Positions 11,192-19,446 of a stretch of DNA of 64,000 bases are shown one piece after another. The stretch is taken from contig NZ_ML138678.1 of assembly GCF_004028635.1 (NCBI RefSeq), positions 496,001 to 560,000 on the forward strand, in the 5' to 3' direction. A program made the translations under genes and the position numbers. This DNA comes from Streptomyces cyaneus (GTDB lineage: Bacteria > Actinomycetota > Actinomycetes > Streptomycetales > Streptomycetaceae). The notes below the pieces were generated by a model. That model did no database searches, was not told the DNA's origin, and saw only the letters and a program-made list of their open reading frames with translations. Position 1 is the first letter of the stretch, and each line of letters starts with the position of its first letter.

Positions 11192-12649
11192 TCACGCCTC
11201 CCAGCCGGCCGGGAGGTGGATCATCTTGTGCTCCAGGTATTCGCTGTAGCCCTCGGGGCCGAACTCCCGCCCCAGGCCCGAGTTCTTGTAGCCGCCGAAC
11301 GGGCCCAGCATGTCCAGGCTGAAGGTGTTCACCGAGTACGTGCCGGTACGGACCTGGCGGGCGACCTCGATGCCGTGCGCGGTGTCGGCCGTCCAGACGC
11401 TGCCGCTCAGGCCGTAGTCGGAGTCGTTCGCGATCTTCACGGCCTCGGACTCGTCGCCGTAGGGGAGGAGACAGATCACGGGGCCGAAGATCTCCTCGCG
11501 CGCGATCCGCATCGAGTTGTCGACGTCCCCGAAGAGCGTCGGCTCGACGTACCAGCCCTTCTCCAGGCCCGGCGGACGCCCGCCGCCCGTCAGGATCTTC
11601 GCGCCCTCCTCCTGACCGATGCGGATGTAGTCGAGGTTCCTGCGCTGCTGCCGCTCCGCCACCAGCGGGCCCACCTGGGTCGCCGCGTCCAGCGGGTCGC
11701 CGACCACCAGCGCGCCCGCCGCCGCGGCGAAGGCCTCGGCGAACTCGTCGTAGCGGGAGCGGGGCAGGAGGATGCGGGTCTGGGCCACGCACGCCTGGCC
11801 GTTGTTCATCCAGGCCGCCGGAACGACACCGGCGACGGTCGCCTCGACGTCCGCGTCCGGGAGGACCACGGCCGCCGACTTGCCGCCCAGCTCCAGCGTC
11901 ACCCGGGTGAGGTTGCGGGCCGCGACCTCCATCACGCGCTTGCCCGCCGCCACCGAGCCGGTGAAGGAGACCTTGTCGATCCGCGGGTGCCCGACCAGGT
12001 ACTCGCTCACCTCGCGGTCCGCGGGGAGGATGGACAGCACGCCCTCCGGCAGCCCGGCGTCCTTCGCGATCTCCGCGAGGAGATAGGCGTCCAGGGGCGA
12101 CTCCGGCGACGGCTTGAGCACCACCGTGCAGCCGGTGAGCAGCGCTGGCGCGAGCTTGGCCGCGGCTACGAACTGCGGGACGTTCCAGGGGACGACGGCC
12201 GCCACGACTCCGACCGGCTCGCGCCGCACGAGGATCTTGCCGAGGACACCGTCACGTGTCTCCTCGTAGGTGAAGTTCCGCGCGACCGTGATCGCCGCGT
12301 CCCACACCATCATCGCGCCGAGCGCCTGGGCGAGGACGCTCCAGGAGTACGGGGAGCCGTTCTCGGAGGAGATCACTCGGGCGATCTCCTCGTGCCGCAG
12401 GGCGATTCCGTCCTTGATGCGGGTGACGATCTCGATCCGCTCGTCGAGCGACATACGCGGCCAGGGCCCCTCGTCGAACGCCTTCCGCGCCACCTCGACC
12501 GCCCGGTCGACGTCCGCCGGCGAGGCGTGCGGCACGCGCCCGATGACCTCCTCCGTGTGGGGCGAGATCACCTCGATCACGTCCTTGCCCAGGGGGTCGG
12601 TCAACTCCCCGCCGATGAACAGCTGTCCGTGTTCCACGAGCTCGGTCAT
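11192..12649 (-). CDS. NAD(P)-dependent aldehyde dehydrogenase
   Basis: This 485-residue protein has all ALDH landmarks: the coenzyme site VVPWNVPQFVAAAKLAPALLTGCTVVLKPS, FTGSVAAGK, the catalytic Glu in LELGGKSA, the catalytic Cys in NNGQACVAQTR, and EEIFGPVICLLPY plus PFGGYKNSGLGREFG near the end. It oxidises an aldehyde to an acid. The natural substrate is unknown, but a KstR-box near-match 67 bases upstream points to steroid or terpenoid breakdown, where ALDHs of this type act after P450 hydroxylation. It is co-transcribed with a ferredoxin. The start ATG 12649 is family-consistent. Confidence 0.92.
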   Translation of the reverse strand: MTELVEHGQLFIGGELTDPLGKDVIEVISPHTEEVIGRVPHASPADVDRAVEVARKAFDEGPWPRMSLDERIEIVTRIKDGIALRHEEIARVISSENGSPYSWSVLAQALGAMMVWDAAITVARNFTYEETRDGVLGKILVRREPVGVVAAVVPWNVPQFVAAAKLAPALLTGCTVVLKPSPESPLDAYLLAEIAKDAGLPEGVLSILPADREVSEYLVGHPRIDKVSFTGSVAAGKRVMEVAARNLTRVTLELGGKSAAVVLPDADVEATVAGVVPAAWMNNGQACVAQTRILLPRSRYDEFAEAFAAAAGALVVGDPLDAATQVGPLVAERQQRRNLDYIRIGQEEGAKILTGGGRPPGLEKGWYVEPTLFGDVDNSMRIAREEIFGPVICLLPYGDESEAVKIANDSDYGLSGSVWTADTAHGIEVARQVRTGTYSVNTFSLDMLGPFGGYKNSGLGREFGPEGYSEYLEHKMIHLPAGWEA

Positions 12650-12715
12650 GGCCGGCGCCTCCCCGGAGCCTTACTGGGATCCTGACTCTGACGGTCCATC
12701 AGATATCTCTGAAAC

Positions 12716-12729
12716 TGATACCAGTTCCA
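12716..12729. promoter_or_regulatory. KstR operator near-match between ALDH and small ORF
   Basis: TGATACCAGTTCCA fits TnnAACnnGTTnnA with one mismatch (TAC for AAC). It lies between the divergent aldehyde dehydrogenase (start 12649) and the small membrane protein (start 12799). Confidence 0.55.
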
Positions 12730-12798
12730 CTACGAGGAGTCCACGGATCGCACATCAATGACGCCTACGCTGATCAAGTCGACGGGGAGGGACGGCGG

Positions 12799-13005
12799 AT
12801 GACGGCAGACCGTGAGCGCAGGCGCGCCTTGGCGGTGTTCGCGGCGGCCATGACGACGGCGGTGTGCGGCGCCGTATGGATGGTCTCGCAGTGGGACGGC
12901 GTCACGGACGGCAACGGGGTGTCCGTCCACCGGGAGACGAAGAGCCCCGAGGAGATCAGGGAGTACTGGACCCCGGAGCGGATACGGAACGCCAAGCCCG
13001 GGTGA
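12799..13005 (+). CDS. Small membrane protein with a YWTPERIRNAKP tail
   Basis: This 68-residue protein has a good ribosome binding site (GGGAGGG about seven bases before ATG 12799). An arginine-rich N-terminus precedes one hydrophobic segment at residues 11-30 (LAVFAAAMTTAVCGAVWMV). The C-terminal part EEIREYWTPERIRNAKPG resembles the short YWTPERM-type motif found near the N-terminus of some exported actinobacterial proteases, but there is no protease domain here. Its function is unknown. A KstR-like box lies upstream and another follows its stop codon, so it is probably expressed with the neighbouring catabolic genes. Confidence 0.6.
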   Translation: MTADRERRRALAVFAAAMTTAVCGAVWMVSQWDGVTDGNGVSVHRETKSPEEIREYWTPERIRNAKPG

Positions 13006-13018
13006 CTCAGGCTCCCAT

Positions 13019-13032
13019 CGAAACTCGTTCTA
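13019..13032. promoter_or_regulatory. KstR operator near-match before the MBL-fold hydrolase
   Basis: CGAAACTCGTTCTA fits TnnAACnnGTTnnA with only the first base different. It ends 50 bases before the hydrolase start at 13082. Confidence 0.65.
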
Positions 13033-13081
13033 GTTATAGTTGGCCCGGTGGCCGGAACGTGGCGCGGCGATTGGGGAGCCC

Positions 13082-14110
13082 ATGGCGCAGGTGTACGACC
13101 ACGGCGGCGGTGTCCGGTCCATCGAGGTCCCCATCCCTGACAACCCGCTCGGCCACACCCTGGTGTACGTCGTCGACACGGACCGCGGCCCGGTCCTCGT
13201 CGACACCGGCTGGGACGACCCGGCCTCCTGGGACACCCTCGCCGAGGGGCTCGCGGCCTGCGGCACCGCACCCGCCGAGATCCACGGCGTCGTCATCACC
13301 CACCACCACCCCGACCACCACGGCCTGTCGGGCAAGGTGCGCGAGGCCTCCGGCGCCTGGATCGCGATGCACGCGGCGGACGCGGCGATCGTACGGCGCA
13401 CCCGCGCGACCCGCCCCGAGCGCTGGTTCTCCTACATGGCGGACAAGCTCACCGCGGCCGGCGCCCCGGAAGCCCATGTGTCCCCGCTCCGCGCCGCCCG
13501 CCGCCCCCGCTCCCTGCCCGGCTTCTCCCCCGCCGCACCCGACCGCGAGATCGTCCCCGGCGAGCTCCTCGACCTCCCCGGCCGCCGCCTGCGCGCGATC
13601 TGGACCCCGGGCCACACTCCCGGCCATGTCTGCCTGCACCTGGAGGAGGAGCACCCGGCCCGACTCCCGGGCCACGGCCGCCTGTTCTCCGGCGACCACC
13701 TGCTCCCCGGGATCACCCCGCACATCGGCCTGTACGAGGACCCCGACGACACCACCGTCACCGACCCCCTCGGCGACTACCTCGCCTCCCTCGAACGCGT
13801 CGGCCGCCTCGCCCCCGCCGAGATCCTCCCGGCCCACCAGCACGCGTTCACCGACGCGCCCGCCCGCGTACGGGAGTTGCTGACCCACCACGAGACCCGC
13901 CTCACCGACCTCCTGACCCTCCTCGCCGCGCCCCTCACCCCCTGGCAGCTCGCCGAGCGCATGGAGTGGAACCGGCCCTGGGACCAAATCCCCTACGGAT
14001 CACGGAACATCGCGATCGCGGAGGCCGAGGCCCATCTGCGACGGCTGGTGAAGCTGGGGAGGGCGGAGGCGGTGGCGGGGAGCGAGCCTGTGGCGTACGT
14101 GGCGGTGTGA
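13082..14110 (+). CDS. Metallo-beta-lactamase-fold hydrolase
   Basis: Starting at ATG 13082, this is a 342-residue protein. It has the metal-binding motif THHHPDHHG (HxHxDH), a second-metal His in WTPGHTPGHVCLH, an Asp in FSGDHLLP, and a terminal AHQHAF. After about residue 250 comes a short helical winged-helix-like C-terminal region (WQLAERMEWNRPWDQIPYGSRNIAIAEAEAHLRRLVKLGRAE), as in LACTB2/glyoxalase-II-like thioesterases. It probably hydrolyses a thioester or lactone. An upstream in-frame TTG at 13040 is possible, because the GGGGAG before ATG 13082 is close (three bases). The KstR box just upstream links it to the steroid regulon. Confidence 0.88.
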   Translation: MAQVYDHGGGVRSIEVPIPDNPLGHTLVYVVDTDRGPVLVDTGWDDPASWDTLAEGLAACGTAPAEIHGVVITHHHPDHHGLSGKVREASGAWIAMHAADAAIVRRTRATRPERWFSYMADKLTAAGAPEAHVSPLRAARRPRSLPGFSPAAPDREIVPGELLDLPGRRLRAIWTPGHTPGHVCLHLEEEHPARLPGHGRLFSGDHLLPGITPHIGLYEDPDDTTVTDPLGDYLASLERVGRLAPAEILPAHQHAFTDAPARVRELLTHHETRLTDLLTLLAAPLTPWQLAERMEWNRPWDQIPYGSRNIAIAEAEAHLRRLVKLGRAEAVAGSEPVAYVAV

Positions 14111-14306
14111 GAAGGCCGTGCTCCTCCCTCCTCACAAGGCAGTTCGCCTCGAACGGTTGGCCGGAGGTCGTCTTGTCATCGGCCCTGCCCCAAGAGCAGC
14201 ATGAAGGTGTCGAGTTGGCGACGCCGCCGCCGGAATGCCCAGTACGGGACGCGACACAATTGCGGGTTAAAGGTGCTCCGGGGCGCATCACCCGAGGGGA
14301 ACTGTC

Positions 14307-14492
14307 ATGCACAGCGACGTAGTGAACCGCGCCGCCGCACACCCAGTGGGTGAAGCCCGTCAGGCCGCGAGCAGGGCGACCCGCCGTGGCCGCGCGCGTC
14401 TGACGACACTGAGCCTCCAAGATGAGCGGGGCGTCAGGCGGGCCTCGTCGATCGGCGACAACGCGCCCGCAGGATTTAATTCCTCCGTCTGA
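14307..14492 (+). CDS. fxsA: FxsA precursor peptide (FxSxx-COOH RiPP precursor)
   Basis: This 61-residue peptide ends in FNSSV, an exact FxSxx carboxyl terminus, the hallmark of FxsA precursors. The first 55 residues, rich in Ala, Arg and Ser, form the leader. The start ATG 14307 has a strong GAGGGGA ribosome binding site. It stands 17 bases upstream of the radical SAM maturase FxsB, the arrangement known for these systems. In characterised relatives, FxsB-type enzymes install a cyclophane crosslink on a three-residue aromatic motif; here F57-N58-S59 would be the substrate. The core is the last four or five residues only. Confidence 0.9.
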   Translation: MHSDVVNRAAAHPVGEARQAASRATRRGRARLTTLSLQDERGVRRASSIGDNAPAGFNSSV

Positions 14493-14509
14493 AACGGAGC
14501 GCGGACGAC

Positions 14510-16711
14510 GTGCCGGTGCCCATGGCAGCACGGCCCTTCCGTCAGTTCGTGGTGAAGGTCCACAGCCGCTGCGACCTGGCCTGTGACCACTGTTATGTCT
14601 ATCGGCACGCCGATCAGAGCTGGCGCCGTCGTCCCCGGGTGATGGCGCCGCGCATCGTCCGGGCCACCGCCGAGCGCATCGCCGAGCATGCGCGCTCGCA
14701 CCGGCTGAATCGGGTCACCGTGGTACTGCACGGCGGTGAGCCCCTGCTCGCCGGACCCGAACGGCTGGCTGCCCTGGCCCGTGAGCTGCGCCGCTCGCTG
14801 GACGGCATCGCCGTACTCGACCTGCGTATGCAGACCAACGGGCTGCTCCTCGACGACGAGTTCTGCGCGCTGCTGGTACGTGAGCGCATCCATGCGGGCG
14901 TCTCGCTGGACGGGGACCGGGATTCCCACGACCGCCACCGGGTACGGGCCGACGGGTCGGGCAGTTACGACGACACGGTGCGAGCGGTGCGACTGCTCGG
15001 ACAGCCCGCCCATCGTCCGGCGTTCGCGGGCCTGTTGTGCACCGTGGACGTGTCCAACGACCCGGACGCGGTGTATGGCGCGTTGGCCGAAGTACGGCCT
15101 CCGCGTGTGGACTTCCTCCTCCCCCACGCCACATGGGACCACCCGCCGGACCGTCCGCACGGCACCACGGACTACGCGGACTGGCTGATCACCGCGTACG
15201 AGCGGTGGAACGCGGACGACAGACCGTTCAGCATCCGCGTGTTCGAGTCGGTGGAGGCCGCGGCGATGGGCGAGCCCGGTTTCACCGAGGCGCTCGGGCT
15301 GGGCAGTCCCGATCTGCTGGTGATAGAGACCGACGGGGCGATCGAGCAGGCCGACTGGCTCAAGACGGTGGCCGAGGGCGCCCCGGAGACCGGCTATCAC
15401 GTCCTGGTCAACAGCTTCGACGAGGCCGCCCGGCACCCCGGCTTCCAGGCTCGCGCCCTGGGCCTGGACGGACTGTCCGCGCAGTGCAGGGCATGCCCGG
15501 TGGTGAGCATCTGCGGCGGAGGGCTCTACGGGCACCGGTACAGATCCGGCAGCGGCTTCGTCAACCCTTCCGTGTACTGCGCCGACCTGCTCAAGCTCAT
15601 CCAGCACATACAGTCGTCCGCCCACCCGGCACAGCCGCACGCTGTGCCGCTGCACGCCGACATCGGCGCGCTCACCGTCGGCGGCGCACCGGAGCACGCG
15701 GCCGTACTGCGCCTGTCGGAAGCCCAGTTGGACTTGCGCCGCTCGATGCTGGCCTATCTGCACCGCGCCGGCGTCGGCTCGCAGGACAGCTGGCAGGCTC
15801 TGCTGGAGCTGGACGGCCCCGCCCTCGACCTCGTGCTCGCGGACCCCGCGGTCCACGCCTGGGCGGTGAGGGCGTGTTCCGCCGACGCACGCGAGCAGAC
15901 CGTGCCGGACCCCGAGTTCCTCGAGGTGCTCGCCCTGGCCGCGGCCTTCCGCGCAGGGCAACGCCTGGAGCTCACTCTCCCGGTGGGCACCCACGACATC
16001 CTGCGCCTGCCCTCGGTCGGTCGGCTACGGCTGCTGCCGAACGGGGGGTCCCTCCGGTCCAGGGAGGGGGTCCGGGTGGGCACCGACGGCGTACGCGTGT
16101 GGCGGGCCGACGGCGACGGGGCGGTCTGGGAACCCGTACAACGCCTTTCGCTCGGTGGCTTCGAGGCGAGCCTGGAGTCGAACACCCTCCGCCCGACGGG
16201 CGCGGGGGCGCTGCCCGACCTCGCGGCGGCATGGCGGCGGCCCCTCGAAGCAGCCTGGGGCCTCCTCTCACGCCGGCACCCGCACCAGGCCGCCGCCCTC
16301 GCGGCCGGGGTGAACACACTGGTGCTCCTCGACAGCGAGCCGGCGCAGGACGCCTCCCGCCCGCCCTTCGGCGCCCTGGCACTGGCACCGCCCGACACCG
16401 CACAGGACCTCGTCCTGACCCTGCTCCAGGAATGGCAGTACGCGAAGTTCGCGGCGCTGCGCGACCTGCACGACCTCGGTGGCACGGGCCAGGAGGCGGC
16501 ACTGCGACAGGCGTACGCCCACCTGGCGCCGGCCCGCGCATGGCATGCCCGTCCGGGACCGGCTGCCCTGGACCGGGCGGCTCACTGGGGGGAGCGCGCG
16601 CTCGCCGCCCTGGACACCTTCGCCGCCGAGAGCGATGCCCCCACGCCCGTCGGCCTGCGCCTTGCGGCGGGCATCCGGGCGGCCGTCGGCTCGCTGATCG
16701 ACGGCTCATGA
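14510..16711 (+). CDS. fxsB: FxsB radical SAM/SPASM peptide maturase with degenerate HExxH-type C-terminal domain
   Basis: This 733-residue protein starts at GTG 14510 with GGAG ten bases upstream. The radical SAM cluster is C21-DLA-C25-DH-C28. HGGEPLLAG and LRMQTNG follow as expected, and the SPASM cysteines lie near 325-365 (CRACPVVSICGGGLYGHRY...C). It should crosslink the FxS motif of the adjacent precursor. The C-terminal 250 residues match the domain that in relatives carries an HExxH metal motif (HEFQH-type, peptide beta-hydroxylase family); here the motif is QEWQY (640-644), so both histidines are lost. That half is probably not a working oxygenase. The stop overlaps the AAC(3) start (ATGA). 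Confidence 0.92.
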   Translation: MPVPMAARPFRQFVVKVHSRCDLACDHCYVYRHADQSWRRRPRVMAPRIVRATAERIAEHARSHRLNRVTVVLHGGEPLLAGPERLAALARELRRSLDGIAVLDLRMQTNGLLLDDEFCALLVRERIHAGVSLDGDRDSHDRHRVRADGSGSYDDTVRAVRLLGQPAHRPAFAGLLCTVDVSNDPDAVYGALAEVRPPRVDFLLPHATWDHPPDRPHGTTDYADWLITAYERWNADDRPFSIRVFESVEAAAMGEPGFTEALGLGSPDLLVIETDGAIEQADWLKTVAEGAPETGYHVLVNSFDEAARHPGFQARALGLDGLSAQCRACPVVSICGGGLYGHRYRSGSGFVNPSVYCADLLKLIQHIQSSAHPAQPHAVPLHADIGALTVGGAPEHAAVLRLSEAQLDLRRSMLAYLHRAGVGSQDSWQALLELDGPALDLVLADPAVHAWAVRACSADAREQTVPDPEFLEVLALAAAFRAGQRLELTLPVGTHDILRLPSVGRLRLLPNGGSLRSREGVRVGTDGVRVWRADGDGAVWEPVQRLSLGGFEASLESNTLRPTGAGALPDLAAAWRRPLEAAWGLLSRRHPHQAAALAAGVNTLVLLDSEPAQDASRPPFGALALAPPDTAQDLVLTLLQEWQYAKFAALRDLHDLGGTGQEAALRQAYAHLAPARAWHARPGPAALDRAAHWGERALAALDTFAAESDAPTPVGLRLAAGIRAAVGSLIDGS

Positions 16712-17583
16712 CGGCGGCGTACACCAGCCGCGCGCTCGCCGACGACCTCCGGGCCCTCGGACTGCGCTCGGGCGACGTCGTCCTGGTGCATTCCTCACTG
16801 CGCCGCATCGGCCCGACAGCGCAGGGGGCGGCGACCGTCGTCGAAGCACTGCGCGCCGCCGTCGGCGCCGAGGGCACCATCGTCGTACCGACGTTCACGG
16901 CGGCCAACTCCCTGTCGTCCCGCACCCACCGCGAACGCGTCCAGGGCATGACCGCCGAGGAGATCGACGCCTTCCGGCAGGCGATGCCGGGATTCGACGC
17001 GACCACCACACCCAGCACCGGAATGGGTGCCGTCGCCGAGCTGGTGCGCAGGACTCCGGGGGCCCGGCGCAGCACGCACCCGCAGACCTCGCTGGCCGCG
17101 GTGGGGCCGCTGGCCGAGGCCATCACCCGGGACCACCCGCTCGACTGCCTTCTCGGGGAGGCCTCCCCGCTGGGGCTGCTCTACCGGCTCGGGACGCGCG
17201 TCCTGTTGCTGGGCGTGGGCTTCGAGTCGTGCACGGCCTTCCACCTCGGCGAGTACCGCTCGCCCGACCCGCCCGTGCGTCGCTACGACTGCGTCGTCAC
17301 CGACGGCCGGCAGGCCGACGGGCAACCCGGGCGGCGGTGGCTGTCGTTCGAGGACGTGGCCCTGGACGACCGGGACTTCGGGCGGCTGGGGGCCTGGCTG
17401 GAGCGTCAGCGCACGGACACGGGGCGTGGCGTGGTCCGGCGCGGCCGGGTGGGCGCAGGAATTGCCCGGCTCCTCCCTATGGCTCATTCGGTGGACTTGG
17501 CTGTGGAATGGTTCAAGGAGCACCGCACGGCTGGAGGGGGCAGCGCAGGTGACCGAATCCCATTTATCCGGCCGCCCGGCTGA
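16708..17583 (+). CDS. AAC(3)-family N-acetyltransferase in the Fxs operon
   Basis: This 291-residue protein belongs to the aminoglycoside N3-acetyltransferase (antibiotic_NAT) family: VLVHSSLRRIGP near residue 30, TIVVPTFTAANS, TPSTGMGAVAELVRRTPGARRSTHPQTSLAAVGP, and the late LGVGFESCTAFHLGEY. The family transfers acetyl from acetyl-CoA to an amine. It sits between fxsB and the TIR genes with overlaps on both sides, so it more probably modifies the peptide product or a cellular amine than confers aminoglycoside resistance. That role is inferred from position. ATG 16708 overlaps the fxsB TGA. Confidence 0.88.
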   Translation: MTAAYTSRALADDLRALGLRSGDVVLVHSSLRRIGPTAQGAATVVEALRAAVGAEGTIVVPTFTAANSLSSRTHRERVQGMTAEEIDAFRQAMPGFDATTTPSTGMGAVAELVRRTPGARRSTHPQTSLAAVGPLAEAITRDHPLDCLLGEASPLGLLYRLGTRVLLLGVGFESCTAFHLGEYRSPDPPVRRYDCVVTDGRQADGQPGRRWLSFEDVALDDRDFGRLGAWLERQRTDTGRGVVRRGRVGAGIARLLPMAHSVDLAVEWFKEHRTAGGGSAGDRIPFIRPPG

Positions 17584-18208
17584 CTCTCAGGTTCCGTATT
17601 TCTTCCACAGCTACGGACAAGTGCACTCCCGCGCCGCCGGCCTGCGTGCGCCGGACAAACGGCAGGACGAGTTTCACGAGCTGCTGGGCCAGTTCGTCCT
17701 CCAGCTGACCACGCACGACGGAACGACTCCGGTCGGTTTCCTCGACAAGCGCATGCCCCTGGGCGTCGAGTGGGAGAAGGACCTGAAGGAGGCTTTGGCC
17801 ACCTGCCGGGTCTTCGTGCCGGTGTATTCACCGCAGTACTTCAACAGCCGCTGGTGCGGAATGGAGTTCGACGGATTCGTCCGACGGCAGGCCGAGCACC
17901 ACCGCTGCGAGCCCTACACCGTCAGCGCGATCGTCCCGGTGCTGTGGACCTCGCCGGACCGGTTCGTCCTGCCCGACGTCGTCCAGCCCTTCCAGTATCA
18001 CGGCTCCGACCTCGACGAGGACTACAAGCGTCTGGGGCTGCGGGGCCTGATGGAGGCCGGGCAGTGGCGCAAATACCGGCGAACCGTGTGGCTGATCGCC
18101 GAGCGGATCGTCGACGTCGCCACGCTGGCCCGGCTCAGGCCCTGTGACGTCAACCTCTTCGACGACCTGAGCAATGTCTTCGCACCGTGCACTCAGGGGG
18201 ACTCATGA
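17549..18208 (+). CDS. Short TIR-like protein of the Fxs system
   Basis: The start is GTG 17549, eight bases after GGAGGGGG and inside the end of the AAC(3) gene, giving 219 residues. The sequence fits a TIR fold: YFFHSYGQVHS at strand A, FLDKRMPLGVEWEKDLKEALATCRVFVPVYSPQYFNSRWCGMEFDGF through the box-2/box-3 region, and AIVPVLWTSPDRF. The glutamate typical of NADase TIRs may be the one in WCGMEFDGF. It ends by overlapping fxsC (ATGA). Such proteins accompany FxsA/FxsB in actinobacteria. Whether it cleaves NAD or only binds partners is unknown. Confidence 0.82.
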   Translation: MTESHLSGRPADSQVPYFFHSYGQVHSRAAGLRAPDKRQDEFHELLGQFVLQLTTHDGTTPVGFLDKRMPLGVEWEKDLKEALATCRVFVPVYSPQYFNSRWCGMEFDGFVRRQAEHHRCEPYTVSAIVPVLWTSPDRFVLPDVVQPFQYHGSDLDEDYKRLGLRGLMEAGQWRKYRRTVWLIAERIVDVATLARLRPCDVNLFDDLSNVFAPCTQGDS

Positions 18209-19446
18209 CGGACGCGACTCCGGCCTTCTTCCTCAGTTACGCCCGCACTCCGGGACCTCGACAGCCCGACCCCGACAGGCCGGTCTTCACCTTCTTCGAG
18301 GAGCTCAGGCAGCGGGTGGCCCGGCTGATCGGGGTGGACGCGGAGCAGGCCGGTCACGTGGACCTCCCGGACGCACCGTCCGACGCATGGCGCTCGGCGC
18401 TGGCGGCCTGCCGTGTCTTCGTTCCGCTGTACGCCCCGCGATACTTCACCGATCCGCTGTGCGGGCGCCAGTGGACCGCCTTCAAGCAGCGGGTCGGCCC
18501 GGACTACGGCCGGGCCGTGGTCCCCGTCCTGTGGATCCCGCCCACCGCCGGCACCACAGTGCCGCTGGCCGCCCTGGACATCCCCACCCATCTGCCGCAC
18601 GGCGGCGGGGACGAGGAGCGGCACGCACCGGACCCCTACGCCGAGTCCGGTCTCTACCGGCTCATGGTGGTCGAGAAGGACGACCCGGACACGTATCACC
18701 AGGTCGTGGGGCGGCTGGCCGAGCGCATCGCGCGGGCCTGGGCGGACTCGCCGGCCCGTCCGGTCAGCGCCGAGCAGCTGACCGATCGCCGCGGCCTGGA
18801 GGACGCGTTCGCGCCCCAGCCGTCGAAACCCGCCCTGCGGATCACGGTCCTCGCGCCGAGCACCAGCAGGCTTCCGCCGGGGCGTGAGGCGGCCTCCTAC
18901 GGACCGGACACCGAATCATGGCGGCCTTACCGCACCGCACCCGGATCACTGACCCAGCAGGCTTTCGCTCTCGCCCGCAATCTCGGCTTCGAGCCGGAAC
19001 TGGTGCCGTTCGAGAAGGCCTACGAGAGCATCGCCCACGACGGCTCCTCGCGAGAACCCGTTCGGCCCTTCGCTCCCTGGGTGCTCGTGGTCGACGCGTG
19101 GGTGCTGGGTGACCTCAGGACCGCGGAGCAGGTGCAACGCATCAATGAGGCCAACCGGCCCTGGCTGGCGGTGATGGCGGTGCTGGCGGAGGACGACCCA
19201 CAGACCCGGCGCGACGAGGAACGGCTGCTGGGACTGCTGGAGCAGCATCTGTCCCGGCACCGGCCCCACACAGCTCGCGGTACCGCCGCACGAGGTATCG
19301 CGAAAGCCGATGTCTTCGCCTGGCTGTTCGCGGAGTTGGCGAAGAGTTGCTATTTGCGGTATCTCGATTCCATCCAGGATGATTTCCCGCGCCCGTCGTC
19401 CGGCCCGGCGCGGAGTCACGGGGTTCGGAGGCCAACCAGTGACTGA
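18205..19446 (+). CDS. fxsC: TIR-like protein FxsC
   Basis: This 413-residue protein starts at ATG 18205, overlapping the previous stop. The N-terminal half is a second TIR-like domain (FFLSYARTPG, WRSALAACRVFVPLYAPRYFTDPLCGRQWTAF, VVPVLWIPPT). The C-terminal half (LRITVLAPSTSRLPPGREA... to AWLFAEL) is the conserved extension that distinguishes FxsC from other TIR-like proteins. Residues 290-360 (APWVLVVDAWVLGDL, EANRPWLAVMAVLAEDD) again look like a Rossmann-type or TIR-related half. Its operon position between the short TIR protein and FxsT matches known Fxs loci. Its biochemical role is not established. Confidence 0.85.
   Translation: MTDATPAFFLSYARTPGPRQPDPDRPVFTFFEELRQRVARLIGVDAEQAGHVDLPDAPSDAWRSALAACRVFVPLYAPRYFTDPLCGRQWTAFKQRVGPDYGRAVVPVLWIPPTAGTTVPLAALDIPTHLPHGGGDEERHAPDPYAESGLYRLMVVEKDDPDTYHQVVGRLAERIARAWADSPARPVSAEQLTDRRGLEDAFAPQPSKPALRITVLAPSTSRLPPGREAASYGPDTESWRPYRTAPGSLTQQAFALARNLGFEPELVPFEKAYESIAHDGSSREPVRPFAPWVLVVDAWVLGDLRTAEQVQRINEANRPWLAVMAVLAEDDPQTRRDEERLLGLLEQHLSRHRPHTARGTAARGIAKADVFAWLFAELAKSCYLRYLDSIQDDFPRPSSGPARSHGVRRPTSD

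Noticed and set aside
13966..14322. Possible 118-residue protein between the hydrolase and fxsA
   Set aside because: Most of it overlaps the hydrolase in another frame and the rest lacks coding character.
14360..15994. Long minus-strand open frame opposite fxsB
   Set aside because: It is a GC-driven shadow: the plus strand has the radical SAM cysteines and family similarity, and the minus frame has none.
16708..17583. Aminoglycoside resistance gene
   Set aside because: The family matches, but its place inside an overlapping RiPP operon makes a role on the peptide or another amine more likely than drug resistance.
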